64,000 nucleotides of DNA from Planctomycetota bacterium (GCA_029259745.1 JAJDEO010000048.1:124001-188000), one strand, 5' to 3'; positions 44,385-52,420 are shown, counted from the first letter of the stretch. The notes: generated from the letters alone by a model not told the origin. Translations and numbers: made by a program.

Positions 44385-45797
44385 ATGACGCGTTTCGACC
44401 CCGTTCTTCGGCTTGTCTTCGCGGCACTCCTGGTGGTCTTGGTGGGCTGTGCCTCGGAGGAGTCGCGTGTGCCGAGCGCGCGCCCCGACGTCGTGCTCGT
44501 CGTCGTCGACACGCTGCGCGCCGATCGCACCGGGCTCCTCACGCCGGGCCTGATGCCCGAGATGGCGGCTTTGGCCGAGCGCGGTGTCGCCTACAGCACG
44601 GCCGTCGCCCCGTCGTCCTGGACCCTGCCGTCGATCGCGGCGCTTTTTTCCGGGCGTGAGATCACGGCCCGCCGCACGAGTGCGTATCACGACCCGACTC
44701 TGGCCGAGCGCTTCGCCGAGGCCGGGTACCGCACGGTCGGTCTCGTCGCCAACCCGCTCCTCACGGACGACAACGGCTTCTCGCGCGGCTTCGACGAGTT
44801 CGACGTTGCCCCTGCGACGACGACTTCGAAGCGTCTCGCCGATGCCTCGATGCTTCCCGAGCTTCGTCGCTGGGACGCCGCGGCGCTCGTCTCGCGCGCC
44901 GTCCGCGTGCTCGACGACGCCTCGCGCGCACAGCCCGTCTTTCTCTATGTGCATCTCATGGACCCGCACCTCCCCTACGACCCCGCGCATGTCCCGCGCG
45001 CCGAGGCAATCGAAGGCTGGTCGACGTCCGAGCTCCCGGTCGTCTGGCGCGACGAGCCGCTCGCGGGCACGGAGGCGAAGATCGCCGGGACGCTCCGGCG
45101 CGCCTACGACGGACAGGTCGCGTTCGTCGACGAGGCGCTCGGGCGCTTGGGGCGCATGGTCGTCGACGGGCGGCCGCTGCCGCGCAACGGTGACACGCCG
45201 CCCGCGCGACGCCCCTGGCTCATGGCCGTCACGTCCGACCACGGCGAGGGACTCTTCTCGCATCGCCGCAACCCCGACAGCCCTTCAAGCGGCGAGGTGC
45301 TCGACGAGGCCTACCTCGAACACGGCGAGCAGGTTTATGAAGAGGCGGTCCGCGTGCCGCTGTGGCTGCTCGGCGCCGGTGTCCCCGCACAGCGGCGCGA
45401 GACACGTCCCGTCGCCATGACGACGCTCGGCGCGACCCTTGCGCACCTCGCTGCCCTCGACGAGCTCCCGCCCGGCGGGGTCCTCCCGCTCGCATCGACC
45501 GACCCCGCGCCGGCTACGATCTTCGGCACCGGCACGCGCGACTGGTTCGCACGCACACCGGACGCCAAGTACATCGCCCCGTTCGAGGAGCGTCTCACGC
45601 ACCCGGACGTCGACAACCGCCTCCTCGAGGTCGCCTCCGAGCGCTACCTCCCCGAGATCGAGTCCCGCCCCCACGCTTCGGGCGACGCGAACCTCCCCTC
45701 CAGCTTTCTCATCTGGCGCGCGGCGAACATCACTCCCAGCGACGTCACGGACCCGGCCACGTACGAACGCCTCAAGCGCCTCGGCTACCTGAAGTGA
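44385..45797 (+). CDS. Sulfatase/alkaline phosphatase-superfamily lipoprotein
   Basis: 470 residues. Lipoprotein signal peptide with lipobox VGC (LLVVLVGCASEESR). The metal-binding start is PDVVLVVVDTLRADRT. The nucleophile region reads APSSWTLPSIAALFSG, and the central metal site is TSDHGEGLFSH. LYVHLMDPHLPYDP matches the sulfatase block. The C/S-x-P-x-R sequence that is converted to formylglycine is absent, so it is either a phosphoesterase-like member or a sulfatase relative using a Ser/Thr nucleophile. It is exported and lipid-anchored. The tRNA-Val gene and island follow about 50 bp downstream. Confidence 0.85.
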   Translation: MTRFDPVLRLVFAALLVVLVGCASEESRVPSARPDVVLVVVDTLRADRTGLLTPGLMPEMAALAERGVAYSTAVAPSSWTLPSIAALFSGREITARRTSAYHDPTLAERFAEAGYRTVGLVANPLLTDDNGFSRGFDEFDVAPATTTSKRLADASMLPELRRWDAAALVSRAVRVLDDASRAQPVFLYVHLMDPHLPYDPAHVPRAEAIEGWSTSELPVVWRDEPLAGTEAKIAGTLRRAYDGQVAFVDEALGRLGRMVVDGRPLPRNGDTPPARRPWLMAVTSDHGEGLFSHRRNPDSPSSGEVLDEAYLEHGEQVYEEAVRVPLWLLGAGVPAQRRETRPVAMTTLGATLAHLAALDELPPGGVLPLASTDPAPATIFGTGTRDWFARTPDAKYIAPFEERLTHPDVDNRLLEVASERYLPEIESRPHASGDANLPSSFLIWRAANITPSDVTDPATYERLKRLGYLK

Positions 45798-45849
45798 GCC
45801 GCCCTCTTGCGACGCCCCATGGCGATGCGGATACTTGGCCGTCTCGGCT

Positions 45850-45925
45850 GGGCGAATGGCGCAGTTGGTAGCGCATCTGGATCACAACCAGAGGGTCGGG
45901 GGTTCGAGTCCCTCTTCGCCCACCA
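45850..45925 (+). tRNA. tRNA-Val (anticodon CAC)
   Basis: 76 bases including an encoded CCA. Acceptor stem GGGCGAA / TTCGCCC, D-stem GCGC / GCGC with a TTGGTA loop, anticodon stem TCTGG / CCAGA with loop ATCACAA (anticodon CAC), and a T-arm with GGTTCGAGTCC. It serves as the attachment site for the adjacent island, whose far end carries a copy of the tRNA from the anticodon stem to CCA. Confidence 0.95.
45876..45925 (+). repeat. Island direct repeat, left (attL, inside tRNA-Val)
   Basis: 50-base 3' part of the intact tRNA gene, from the anticodon stem to CCA. It is matched by 47740-47789. Confidence 0.9.
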
Positions 45926-45992
45926 TCAATATCGCCAGAGAATCGGCGATTCGCAGGCAAAGCGGCATCTGAGCGTGCAAGGTCACCCACTC

Positions 45993-46133
45993 TCAGAAGT
46001 GTGTCAATGACACACCTCCAGCCATGCGAATGCCGAAGCTGTGCCTACATCGGGCCAGCGGGCGCGAGTCTGTCTCACTCCTGCCACGCCCGCCAATCTC
46101 GAAGAGCCGCTTCACGTGCTCGGGGTCCGCCAT
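45993..46133 (-). pseudogene. Truncated start of a second pentapeptide-type gene
   Basis: On the minus strand an ATG at 46133 with a good GAGGGAGG ribosome site begins MADPEHVKRLFEIGG, which matches MPNPEHVAMLKKTRG, the start of the TIR gene next to it, and the DNA upstream is also alike. After about 15 codons the similarity ends. The frame closes after 46 codons inside the left 12-bp repeat. It reads as the 5' remnant of a paralogue cut off when the island was formed or rearranged. Confidence 0.65.
45995..46006. repeat. 12-bp inverted repeat, left
   Basis: AGAAGTGTGTCA is an exact reverse complement of 47574-47585. It begins 70 bp inside the left direct repeat and forms half of a local palindrome, GTGTGTCA-A-TGACACAC (45999-46015). 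Confidence 0.75.
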
Positions 46134-46208
46134 GGTTCCTCCCTCTCGCATGGATGTCGTCCTCTTCTCGAAGCAGCAGATCCAAAGCTGAGCGTTGCGT
46201 GGCGAGCG

Positions 46209-47522
46209 CTACGCGTTCTCCCTCGTCCCCACCGCCCCATAGTTGTCGCGCAGCCCGCGGTAGAGCTTCGTGAACGCTGCCTCGAACTTCGTCTCGTTCT
46301 CCCACTCGGAGAAGTCGAGCACGTTGTAGCTCTCGATCTGGCGGCGTAGTGGGCCGGGCCAGTCGCATTCCTTCCACGCATCGTCGAGCGCGACCGGGCA
46401 TAGCACTGGTCTGCCGATCTTCTTCTCGAGCTTACGTGCTTGGCCGGCCTCCCACTCGACCCATTCGCTTTCCAGCGACCTCTCTGATAGCAAGCTCACG
46501 ACGACCGGATTGATCGTGTTGAACACGTGGTCGATCTGGCGGTCAACTTTGCCGGCATTAAGATCGTGAACGTCGAACCACGTGCGCATGTGTTTTTCGT
46601 CGAACGCTGCCTTCAGACGCTTCGCCAAGGCGCCATCAACGTCGTCGTGCTTGTACGAGATGAACACCGGGTGAAGCTGCAACGGATCGTGGAAGCGTAG
46701 ATCGTACACGCGATACTGGATCTCGGTGATCTCCTCCGGCGAAAGCGATGCATCGTACATCCGCACAGCTAAGGTCTCCCAAGGCGTAAGACCTGCTCCT
46801 TCGAGGAAGGTGTCCGAGAGCTGGCCACGTGATCTTGCCAGAGCGCTTGTAGATAGTGAGCTTGGGCCACGGTACTGGACATCGTTTAGGTCGACTTGCG
46901 AGAGATCCACATCGTCGAAGTAGGCTCCGCCGAGGGTCGCGGCGGTCATGTCGGTGTTCCGAAGGATCGTTGCCCGGAAGACCGTAGCGCTTAGGTTCGC
47001 ATGTCGTAGTTTTGCATTACTTAGGTCCGCGCGACTAAGGTTGGCACGATTGAGATTCGCGCGGACGAGCCTCGCACCGTTCAGTTTCGCACTGTCCAGG
47101 TTCGCACCGGTGAGGTTGGCTTCGACCAGTACCGCATGAAGCAAGTCGGCGTTGCTCAGGTCAGCATCTACCAGCTCCGCACCACTGAAGTCCGAATAGC
47201 TCAGGCTCGAATCGGTTAGATCCGCGTTGATTAGGTAAGAGCTGTTTAGGTCCGCACTGTCAAGATCCGCACGGCGCAGATCAGCGCCGCTTAGGTCGGC
47301 ACCGCTAAGGTCAGCGCTGTCCAAGTTCGCACTGCTTAGGTCAGCGTGGCTCAGAACAGCCTCGTCTAGCTTCGCACTGTGTAAATCCGCGCCTTCTAGA
47401 GCTACGCCGCCTAGATTTGCTCCGCTCAGGTCAATGCGCTCACCTCCGAAGCGGAAGAGTGCCCACAGGTCTCCCTTCCCGCGGGTCTTCTTGAGCATCG
47501 CAACGTGCTCGGGGTTCGGCAT
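46209..47522 (-). CDS. Pentapeptide-repeat / TIR-domain protein
   Basis: 437 residues; ATG preceded by GAGGGAGAAG. Residues 31-215 are about 36 uninterrupted pentapeptide repeats of the A(D/N)LSx type, which should fold into a right-handed quadrilateral beta-helix. A linker (about 235-280, LTPWETLAVRMYDASLSPEEITEIQYRVYDLR) joins it to a C-terminal TIR domain (about 283-430). The TIR domain starts LHPVFISYKHDD, has WFDVHDLNAG in the BB-loop region, and SEWVEWEAGQA with candidate catalytic Glu358. This architecture is known in cyanobacteria and others. Bacterial TIR domains often cleave NAD+ or make signalling nucleotides in anti-phage defence; here that role is inferred. It is the only intact gene of the island, with codon use unlike its neighbours. 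Confidence 0.88.
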   Translation of the reverse strand: MPNPEHVAMLKKTRGKGDLWALFRFGGERIDLSGANLGGVALEGADLHSAKLDEAVLSHADLSSANLDSADLSGADLSGADLRRADLDSADLNSSYLINADLTDSSLSYSDFSGAELVDADLSNADLLHAVLVEANLTGANLDSAKLNGARLVRANLNRANLSRADLSNAKLRHANLSATVFRATILRNTDMTAATLGGAYFDDVDLSQVDLNDVQYRGPSSLSTSALARSRGQLSDTFLEGAGLTPWETLAVRMYDASLSPEEITEIQYRVYDLRFHDPLQLHPVFISYKHDDVDGALAKRLKAAFDEKHMRTWFDVHDLNAGKVDRQIDHVFNTINPVVVSLLSERSLESEWVEWEAGQARKLEKKIGRPVLCPVALDDAWKECDWPGPLRRQIESYNVLDFSEWENETKFEAAFTKLYRGLRDNYGAVGTRENA

Positions 47523-47573
47523 GCTTCTCCCTCGATCGATCGTCCGACCCTTTTTCGGACTGTGCATCAGGCG

Positions 47574-47585
47574 TGACACACTTCT
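47574..47585. repeat. 12-bp inverted repeat, right
   Basis: TGACACACTTCT, the exact reverse complement of 45995-46006, lies 155 bp inside the right direct repeat and about 50 bp upstream of the TIR gene start. The spacing from the core is like that of integrase arm sites. Confidence 0.75.
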
Positions 47586-47739
47586 ACACACTTTGCCCTC
47601 GAACCGCCCGGATTCGCCCGGATACCACGCACCGGTTCGCACTGCGCTGCCCCCCCCGTGGTACTGTCCGTAGGCACGTCTTCGACGCCGATTTCGTCGC
47701 AACGGGCTGATTCCTCGCCGATCCTCGCCGTGACCCGAT

Positions 47740-47789
47740 TCTGGATCACAACCAGAGGGTCGGGGGGGCGAGCCCCTCTTCGCCCACCA
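47740..47789 (+). repeat. Island direct repeat, right (attR, tRNA-Val remnant)
   Basis: Matches 47 of 50 bases of the tRNA-Val 3' part, including CCA. It lacks acceptor 5' strand and D-arm. Changes GGTTCGAGT to GGGGCGAGC break the T-loop, so it is not a functional tRNA. Confidence 0.9.
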
Positions 47790-47908
47790 CTTCGAGACCC
47801 GCCGGCCAACCCGCGCGGATGAGCGGCGCGGATGAGCGGCCCTCGGGCGCCGCGCCGACGGGGAGCGTGCGCTGAAGTAACGGCGCCGACGTCGTCTCCC
47901 GCTCCCGC

Positions 47909-48040
47909 TCACTTGGGGACCGTCTGTGGGGCATTGCTCTCCCCCCAACCCTGCGTCGCTCCGACGACGTTCATCCAGACGTGCGCGAAGAAATCGGCAC
48001 CGCCCGCTTCTCCCAGAGCGTGGGTCTGTAAAGCGCTGAC
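47909..48040 (-). pseudogene. C-terminal fragment of a secreted-protein gene
   Basis: A 43-codon frame ends GADFFAHVWMN followed by a short tail, which aligns with the C-terminus of the next gene on the same strand (GFDLFTQVWMNDAGAEQG...). A stop lies directly upstream in the same frame and there is no start. It is probably the leftover tail of a duplicated copy, trapped between the island end and the intact gene. Confidence 0.55.
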
Positions 48041-48173
48041 TCACGCGAGCCATTGCGCGGCTCGACGCTCGCGATCGTGTGGGTCAAAGTGCGCCAACCC
48101 CGCCACGGTGAGCCGTCAGGTCACACCGGTGCGGGGTTGGTCGTCCAGGTCGCGCGCGCCGAGGCGCGGACGT

Positions 48174-49214
48174 TCACTCCAGCAGCGTGCGCAGTGCGTT
48201 GCTGCCCGCCAGCCCCTGCTCGGCGCCGGCGTCGTTCATCCAGACCTGTGTGAAGAGGTCGAAGCCGGACAGCGCGGCCGGGAGCGCCGGGATCGTCGTC
48301 GAGGCCTCGCCGAGCGTGTCCGTCTGCAGCGAGACGACGGCGTCGACCGAGGGAACGAAGGTGCCGCCGAAGTACGGCAGGCTCACGTTCTCGAGCCCGA
48401 GGAAGAGCAGCGCCGACTCGGACGGCAGGGCGCCGAGGAGCGCGAGCTCACCGCCACCGCTGCTTGCCGACGGGGTGCCCGAGCCCACGAGCAGGAGGTC
48501 ACCCGCCGTGCCGGCGACTCCCCCACCAAGCGACTCGAACGCAAGCGTCTCGACCATGACGCGGCCCAGGCCGGTGATGGACTGGTGAGCGTCGAGCGGA
48601 ACACCGTTGGGTGCCGCTTCGTCGGTCCCGATGCTGGCACCGACGAGCGCCTGCTCCACGTCGAGGATGATCTGATCGAACACGTCGTCGGCGAACATGG
48701 TCGTGGAGTTGAAGCCGCGGATGCGCACCGGGCCGGGAATCGTCCCGCCTCCCGGCGGCGGCTCAGGCAGCTTGCCCTGCAGCTTGAAGCAGAGGTCGAC
48801 TTCGTTACCGACGCCGAGCGGTACTTCGACCGGTGCGACGAACGAGTACCAGTTGCCGGACAGCGTCACGTCCCAGGCTTGGTCCCCGGCGGCCGTGTTG
48901 TCGAACGATCCGAAGCCGGGGACCGGAATGTCCGTCCCCGGGAACGTCACGCGCGCACTGATGATCTCGCAGAGCTTGGTGCCCGTCGGCAGGTTGAAGG
49001 CGCACGAGCAGAACTGGCCCGGTGACCCGCCGAAGAGCGTGTAGCCCTTCACGTAGATGTCGACGGTGTACATGTCGTCGGTGATCTCCAGCGAGCCCTT
49101 GTCGAGACAGACGCCCGGCGACGTGACGGGCGGCGGCTGGACGCAGGCATCACTGACTGAAACGAATGCTGCGATGGCAACGGCTGTTGCTTGAATCCAT
49201 CGTGAGTGCTGCAT
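48174..49214 (-). CDS. Secreted protein of unknown function, planctomycete type
   Basis: 346 residues from the ATG with AAGGAA upstream (a TTG 21 bases earlier is an alternative). A signal peptide (WIQATAVAIAAFVSVSDA) is followed by Cys-containing segments (ACVQPPP, VCLDKG, FCSCAF, LCEI) that may form disulfides. The middle is beta-rich (GNWYSFVAPVEVPLGVGNEVDLCFKL). The C-terminal 110 residues (GTPSASSGGGELALLGALPSESALLFLGLE to the end, SGFDLFTQVWMNDAGAEQGLAGSNALRTLLE) resemble the terminal domain of many exported planctomycete proteins, of unknown role. No enzyme motif is visible. Confidence 0.7.
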   Translation of the reverse strand: MQHSRWIQATAVAIAAFVSVSDACVQPPPVTSPGVCLDKGSLEITDDMYTVDIYVKGYTLFGGSPGQFCSCAFNLPTGTKLCEIISARVTFPGTDIPVPGFGSFDNTAAGDQAWDVTLSGNWYSFVAPVEVPLGVGNEVDLCFKLQGKLPEPPPGGGTIPGPVRIRGFNSTTMFADDVFDQIILDVEQALVGASIGTDEAAPNGVPLDAHQSITGLGRVMVETLAFESLGGGVAGTAGDLLLVGSGTPSASSGGGELALLGALPSESALLFLGLENVSLPYFGGTFVPSVDAVVSLQTDTLGEASTTIPALPAALSGFDLFTQVWMNDAGAEQGLAGSNALRTLLE

Positions 49215-49621
49215 GATTTCGGGTTCCTTCGACAAGTGTCGTGAGTGAGTCGGTTCGCGCGAAGGTCGAGTGACCCTCGCGGCGTGTGGCGCGCGTCGAA
49301 TGCACGCGTCTCCTACTCACACTTGATGAGCTGCGGTCCGCTTCTCTGATCGACTCTCGACAAATGCGCGTGGCGCGCTCGTCGTGCCATCGTCGCTCGG
49401 CTGGAGTGCCGCGCGCCTCGACGCAAGTGCATGCGTGACACGTGCACGCCGCGCCATGCGTTCTCGGATCAGGCCGCGTCGCGGTCACGCCCTCAGCGCA
49501 CTGGAGCGTCGGAGAGCACGCGCGAGCGGTGCAAGGGATGCAAGGACATCGAGCGTCGTAGGCGCTCTTCGCCGAAGACGTGGCGTCGAGCGCACGGCGC
49601 CCGCGCAAGTCCCCGGCGCGG
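49215..49621. other. Gene-free region
   Basis: About 400 bp upstream of the secreted-protein gene with no credible frame. Dense with CGCG and short Arg/Ser-coding frames on both strands that lack ribosome sites. It must hold the promoter of the secreted-protein gene. Confidence 0.4.
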
Positions 49622-50014
49622 TCAGCCGTCCTTCAGAAGCTCGGCCTTCGCCGCCTCGAGTTCGGACGCCAGCTCATCGAGCTGCGCGCGTAGCTCAGCG
49701 CGTTCCTTGCGCAACTCGCTGACCTCGGGGTCGACGTTGTCGTCGTCGTGCGCGTGGTCATGATGGGCGTCGCCGTCATCCTCGGCATGGGCCTCTGCTT
49801 CGGGTCGGGCCGATGATCGCAAGGCGATCGTGGTCCGCTCGATCTCTGCGAGGGCCTGCGCGCGAGCTTCGAGAGCTTCGAGGCGGGCGACCTCCGCGCG
49901 GGTGTTCAGCATGTCGACGACGAAGGCACCGGCGGCCAGGACCGCGATGAAGAGCACGCCGATGAAGACGAAAAGTCCGATGCCGCTGTCATCGTCGGAG
50001 CGCTTGCTTGCCAT
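49622..50014 (-). CDS. Membrane-anchored coiled-coil protein
   Basis: 130 residues. One N-terminal helix (GIGLFVFIGVLFIAVLAAGAFVVDML) follows a charged start (MASKRSDDDS). Then come two coiled-coil stretches (AEVARLEALEARAQALAEIERT and VSELRKERAELRAQLDELASELEAAKAELL), separated by an acidic His-rich linker (HAEDDGDAHHDHAHDDD) that could bind metal. The topology suggests a small inner-membrane protein with the coiled coil on one side. No family is recognised. It lies between two secreted-protein genes. Confidence 0.65.
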   Translation of the reverse strand: MASKRSDDDSGIGLFVFIGVLFIAVLAAGAFVVDMLNTRAEVARLEALEARAQALAEIERTTIALRSSARPEAEAHAEDDGDAHHDHAHDDDNVDPEVSELRKERAELRAQLDELASELEAAKAELLKDG

Positions 50015-50470
50015 CGGTCGCGTCTCATGGAGAAGCTCGTGAGCGCGCCATTCTAACAGTCTGTTCACAGGCGATTCACAATGGCGCGTACGCACGGGGA
50101 TTCCTGCACCGCGAGGTCTTCGCTGCCGTCTTCTTGGATGAGGGAGGTCAGCCTCCGAGTCTCATCCGGAATCGATCTCATGCAGTCCCACGCCAACATC
50201 ACGACCGCGCTGTTTTCACGCAGCAGTCTGCGTCGTGCGACGAGCCCCGAGGGCCTTCGCACGGCTCTGTTCGTCGCCTTGCTCGCCGCGGCAGTCGTCA
50301 CGGCCTGATGGCCCGCGCGACCTGACGGTCCGAGCCATCGTCCTTCCGCGCGAGGCCGCGCCAACGGAGTCGTTCGCACCGTTGTGAAACGCCGACAGCG
50401 CGACTTCGACCGCGCTTCGCCGCTGACGACTTACCCGTGCCGCTGGCGGTCGGCGCGCAGCGGCCTCACG
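50015..50470. other. Largely gene-free region with one possible small gene
   Basis: 456 bp between two minus-strand genes. Only a possible 42-residue frame (50180-50308, +) stands out; otherwise nothing is seen. Confidence 0.35.
50180..50308 (+). CDS. Possible 42-residue membrane peptide
   Basis: Starts ATG with no strong ribosome site; encodes a polar N-terminus and a terminal hydrophobic helix (GLRTALFVALLAAAVVTA). The composition fits a small membrane protein, but a chance frame is as likely. Confidence 0.25.
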   Translation: MQSHANITTALFSRSSLRRATSPEGLRTALFVALLAAAVVTA

Positions 50471-51886
50471 TCACTCGATCGTGACGTCGAACCCATCGCT
50501 GAGAGCGCCGAGTCCGTTCGGCGCGCCGCTGTCCACGACGAGCCATTGGCTCACGATGTGGATGCCGACGATCGACGGCTTGTTGGGCAGCGGGAAGGCG
50601 AACTCCGTCGTGCCGCTCGCGTCGGCGCTCGAAGGAAAGAGACTCAGCATTGTGCCGAGGTCGACGTGCAGCGTCGTGTCGGGAAGCTGCGGGGCGAGGT
50701 CGACGCCCGGGATGAGCGCACCTGTCCCGAGGATCAGGAACGTTGGTGCGCCGGGCAGGACATTGACGCCGCGCAGGACGAAGTCGCTGCTCCCGATCGC
50801 GGGCGTGCCGCCGATCGTCGCGCGTGGTTCGAGTGCGTAGGTTCCCGGGGACGAAACGCCGAACGGCGTGCCGCTGCAGCCGGCGAAGAGCCAGTCGGAG
50901 AACACCGGATAGTGGTCCGAGGCCGTGAAGCTCGTGGTCCCGTCCAGGGGCGAGCCGCTCTTGTGGAGGACGAGCCCGATCGGCCCGCCGTCGAGGCCGT
51001 CGTCGTCCTCCGAGGAGTAGATCTCGTCGCCCATGAGCAGCGCCTCGGCGCTCACGAAGATGTGGTCGACCGAGTTGCCCGACACGATCAGCGTCCCCGT
51101 GTCGGTGGCGCTGTCTTCGTGCGTGGCTTCGGCGCGCACGAGGCCGTCGCCGGCCAACTGCACGAAGGGATCGTGGACGACCGGGAACGTGATGTCCGTG
51201 CCGAGCGAGAAACTGCCTGGGAGTCCGCTGGGGACGCTCGTGAAGGTCGAGCCGAACGTGTCGTCGAGGGCGTCGTTGAAGTCGCCGCCGACGACGATGA
51301 GTGTTGACGGGTCGGCGAGCTTGACGGCTTCGATGCGCGAACGCAGGCGGCGCTGCTCGACGGCGCGGCGGAAGCGATTCCCCGAGCCCGACGAAGCCTT
51401 GAAGTGCACCGGGAAGACGACGAGCGGGTTGCAGACGTCGGGGACGTCGAGCGTCACCTCGAAGATGTCGCGCGTGATGTCGTTCGCGGCCGGGTCGCCG
51501 CTCAGCGCGGCCGCCGACCAGGAGATGGCGCCCGTGATTGGCACGCGCGACAGCACGCCCGTGCGCAGGCCACCCGAGAGCGTCCCACTGAACGAGCTCG
51601 CGACGGAGAAGGCGTAGCCGGTGTCGGCGGCGAGGAAGGGCAGGTCGGCGACGTCGGTCGCGCCGGAGACTTCCTGCAGCAGCACGATGTCGGCGTCGAG
51701 GCGCTGGAGGGTGTCGACGAGCGCGTCGTACTCGACGCCGGGGCGATTGAGGCCCTTGACGTTGTACGCCGCGATGCGCAACGCGTCGCCGGCCGTGGCG
51801 AGGGACGCCAGCAGACAGGCCAACAGCGCGCTCAAGGCGATGCGAGAGGCGGACGGAACGAGACTGCGGAGCAGGGGTGTGATCAC
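50471..51886 (-). CDS. Secreted endonuclease/exonuclease/phosphatase-family protein
   Basis: 471 residues from a GTG. A signal peptide (ALSALLACLLASLATAGDA) is followed by the EEP fold: LRIAAYNVKGLNRPG, ADIVLLQEVSGATD (metal-binding Glu), VGGDFNDALDDTF, SVDHIFVSAE and TASDHYPVFSDW (catalytic Asp-His). This superfamily cleaves phosphodiesters in nucleic acids or other substrates; here it acts outside the cytoplasm. The last 130 residues (from about GTPAIGSSDFVLRGVNVLPGAPTFLILGTG) are a separate domain seen at the end of many exported planctomycete proteins. Pro/Gly-rich joints separate the two. Confidence 0.85.
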   Translation of the reverse strand: MITPLLRSLVPSASRIALSALLACLLASLATAGDALRIAAYNVKGLNRPGVEYDALVDTLQRLDADIVLLQEVSGATDVADLPFLAADTGYAFSVASSFSGTLSGGLRTGVLSRVPITGAISWSAAALSGDPAANDITRDIFEVTLDVPDVCNPLVVFPVHFKASSGSGNRFRRAVEQRRLRSRIEAVKLADPSTLIVVGGDFNDALDDTFGSTFTSVPSGLPGSFSLGTDITFPVVHDPFVQLAGDGLVRAEATHEDSATDTGTLIVSGNSVDHIFVSAEALLMGDEIYSSEDDDGLDGGPIGLVLHKSGSPLDGTTSFTASDHYPVFSDWLFAGCSGTPFGVSSPGTYALEPRATIGGTPAIGSSDFVLRGVNVLPGAPTFLILGTGALIPGVDLAPQLPDTTLHVDLGTMLSLFPSSADASGTTEFAFPLPNKPSIVGIHIVSQWLVVDSGAPNGLGALSDGFDVTIE

Positions 51887-52141
51887 AGGGGAGAGGCCCG
51901 TGGGGTGCGTGAGGGAGAGGCGTCGCGGCGGCGACACCACGCCCCCCAATCGTACCGCGGCCTGGCAGATCGCCCCGGGGAACTTCTCGAACCGCGCCGC
52001 CGGACCGGGCACGCTGGCTGCGGGTCGGCTATCTCTCGCTGGCCTTCGGGCTCGGAGTGGCAGCCCGCCGCCCTGCCCGCGTTCGCCTCACCCCGCGCCC
52101 CATCGCCCGCCAGATCACGTCACGCCCGAGGAGCGTCGCCG

Positions 52142-52420
52142 ATGAACTCGACATCCGTACGCATCGTCGGCTGGACGATCGTAATCGTCCTCATCCTCGT
52201 AGGCGGCGGCCTGCTGAGTGGCGTCTTCGGCTCCGTGATGATCGGCCCGGGGTTCTTCGGCCCTGTCGTGCTCGTGGGCCTGGCCTTCATCGGCCTCCAG
52301 GCGCTGATCTTCAAGACGCTCGGATTGCGCTCACGCGCCGACGATTCGGACGAGGAGCCCAACGCCGAGCCGGAGTCACCGGACGAGGACGACCGCGACT
52401 GGCGGGCCTGGCGCGGCTGA
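52142..52420 (+). CDS. Small membrane protein with acidic tail
   Basis: 92 residues. Two hydrophobic helices (SVRIVGWTIVIVLILVGGGLLSGVF and IGPGFFGPVVLVGLAFIGLQALIF) and a tail rich in Asp/Glu/Pro (SDEEPNAEPESPDEDDRD). GAGGAG lies upstream. No family is known. It is convergent with the tRNA-Leu and dapB genes. Confidence 0.6.
   Translation: MNSTSVRIVGWTIVIVLILVGGGLLSGVFGSVMIGPGFFGPVVLVGLAFIGLQALIFKTLGLRSRADDSDEEPNAEPESPDEDDRDWRAWRG

Larger units (their letters stand above)
45876..47789. mobile_element. Small tRNA-Val-targeted genomic island with TIR gene
   Basis: The 3' 50 bases of tRNA-Val (45876-45925) recur at 47740-47789 with three mismatches, all in the T-arm region. The enclosed DNA is visibly less GC-rich and uses AT-ending codons unlike the neighbours. 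It holds one complete gene (pentapeptide/TIR), one truncated start of a similar gene, and perfect 12-bp inverted repeats near both ends. No integrase is present, so it must have moved with a helper or has lost its own. The arrangement is that of attL (intact tRNA) and attR (remnant). Confidence 0.8.

Noticed and set aside
47740..47789. Second tRNA-Val gene
   Set aside because: Only the 3' part is present and the T-loop is altered, so it is the island's attR copy.
47832..49025. 397-codon plus-strand frame after the island
   Set aside because: Antisense of the secreted-protein gene, no domain, biased Arg/Glu/Val composition.
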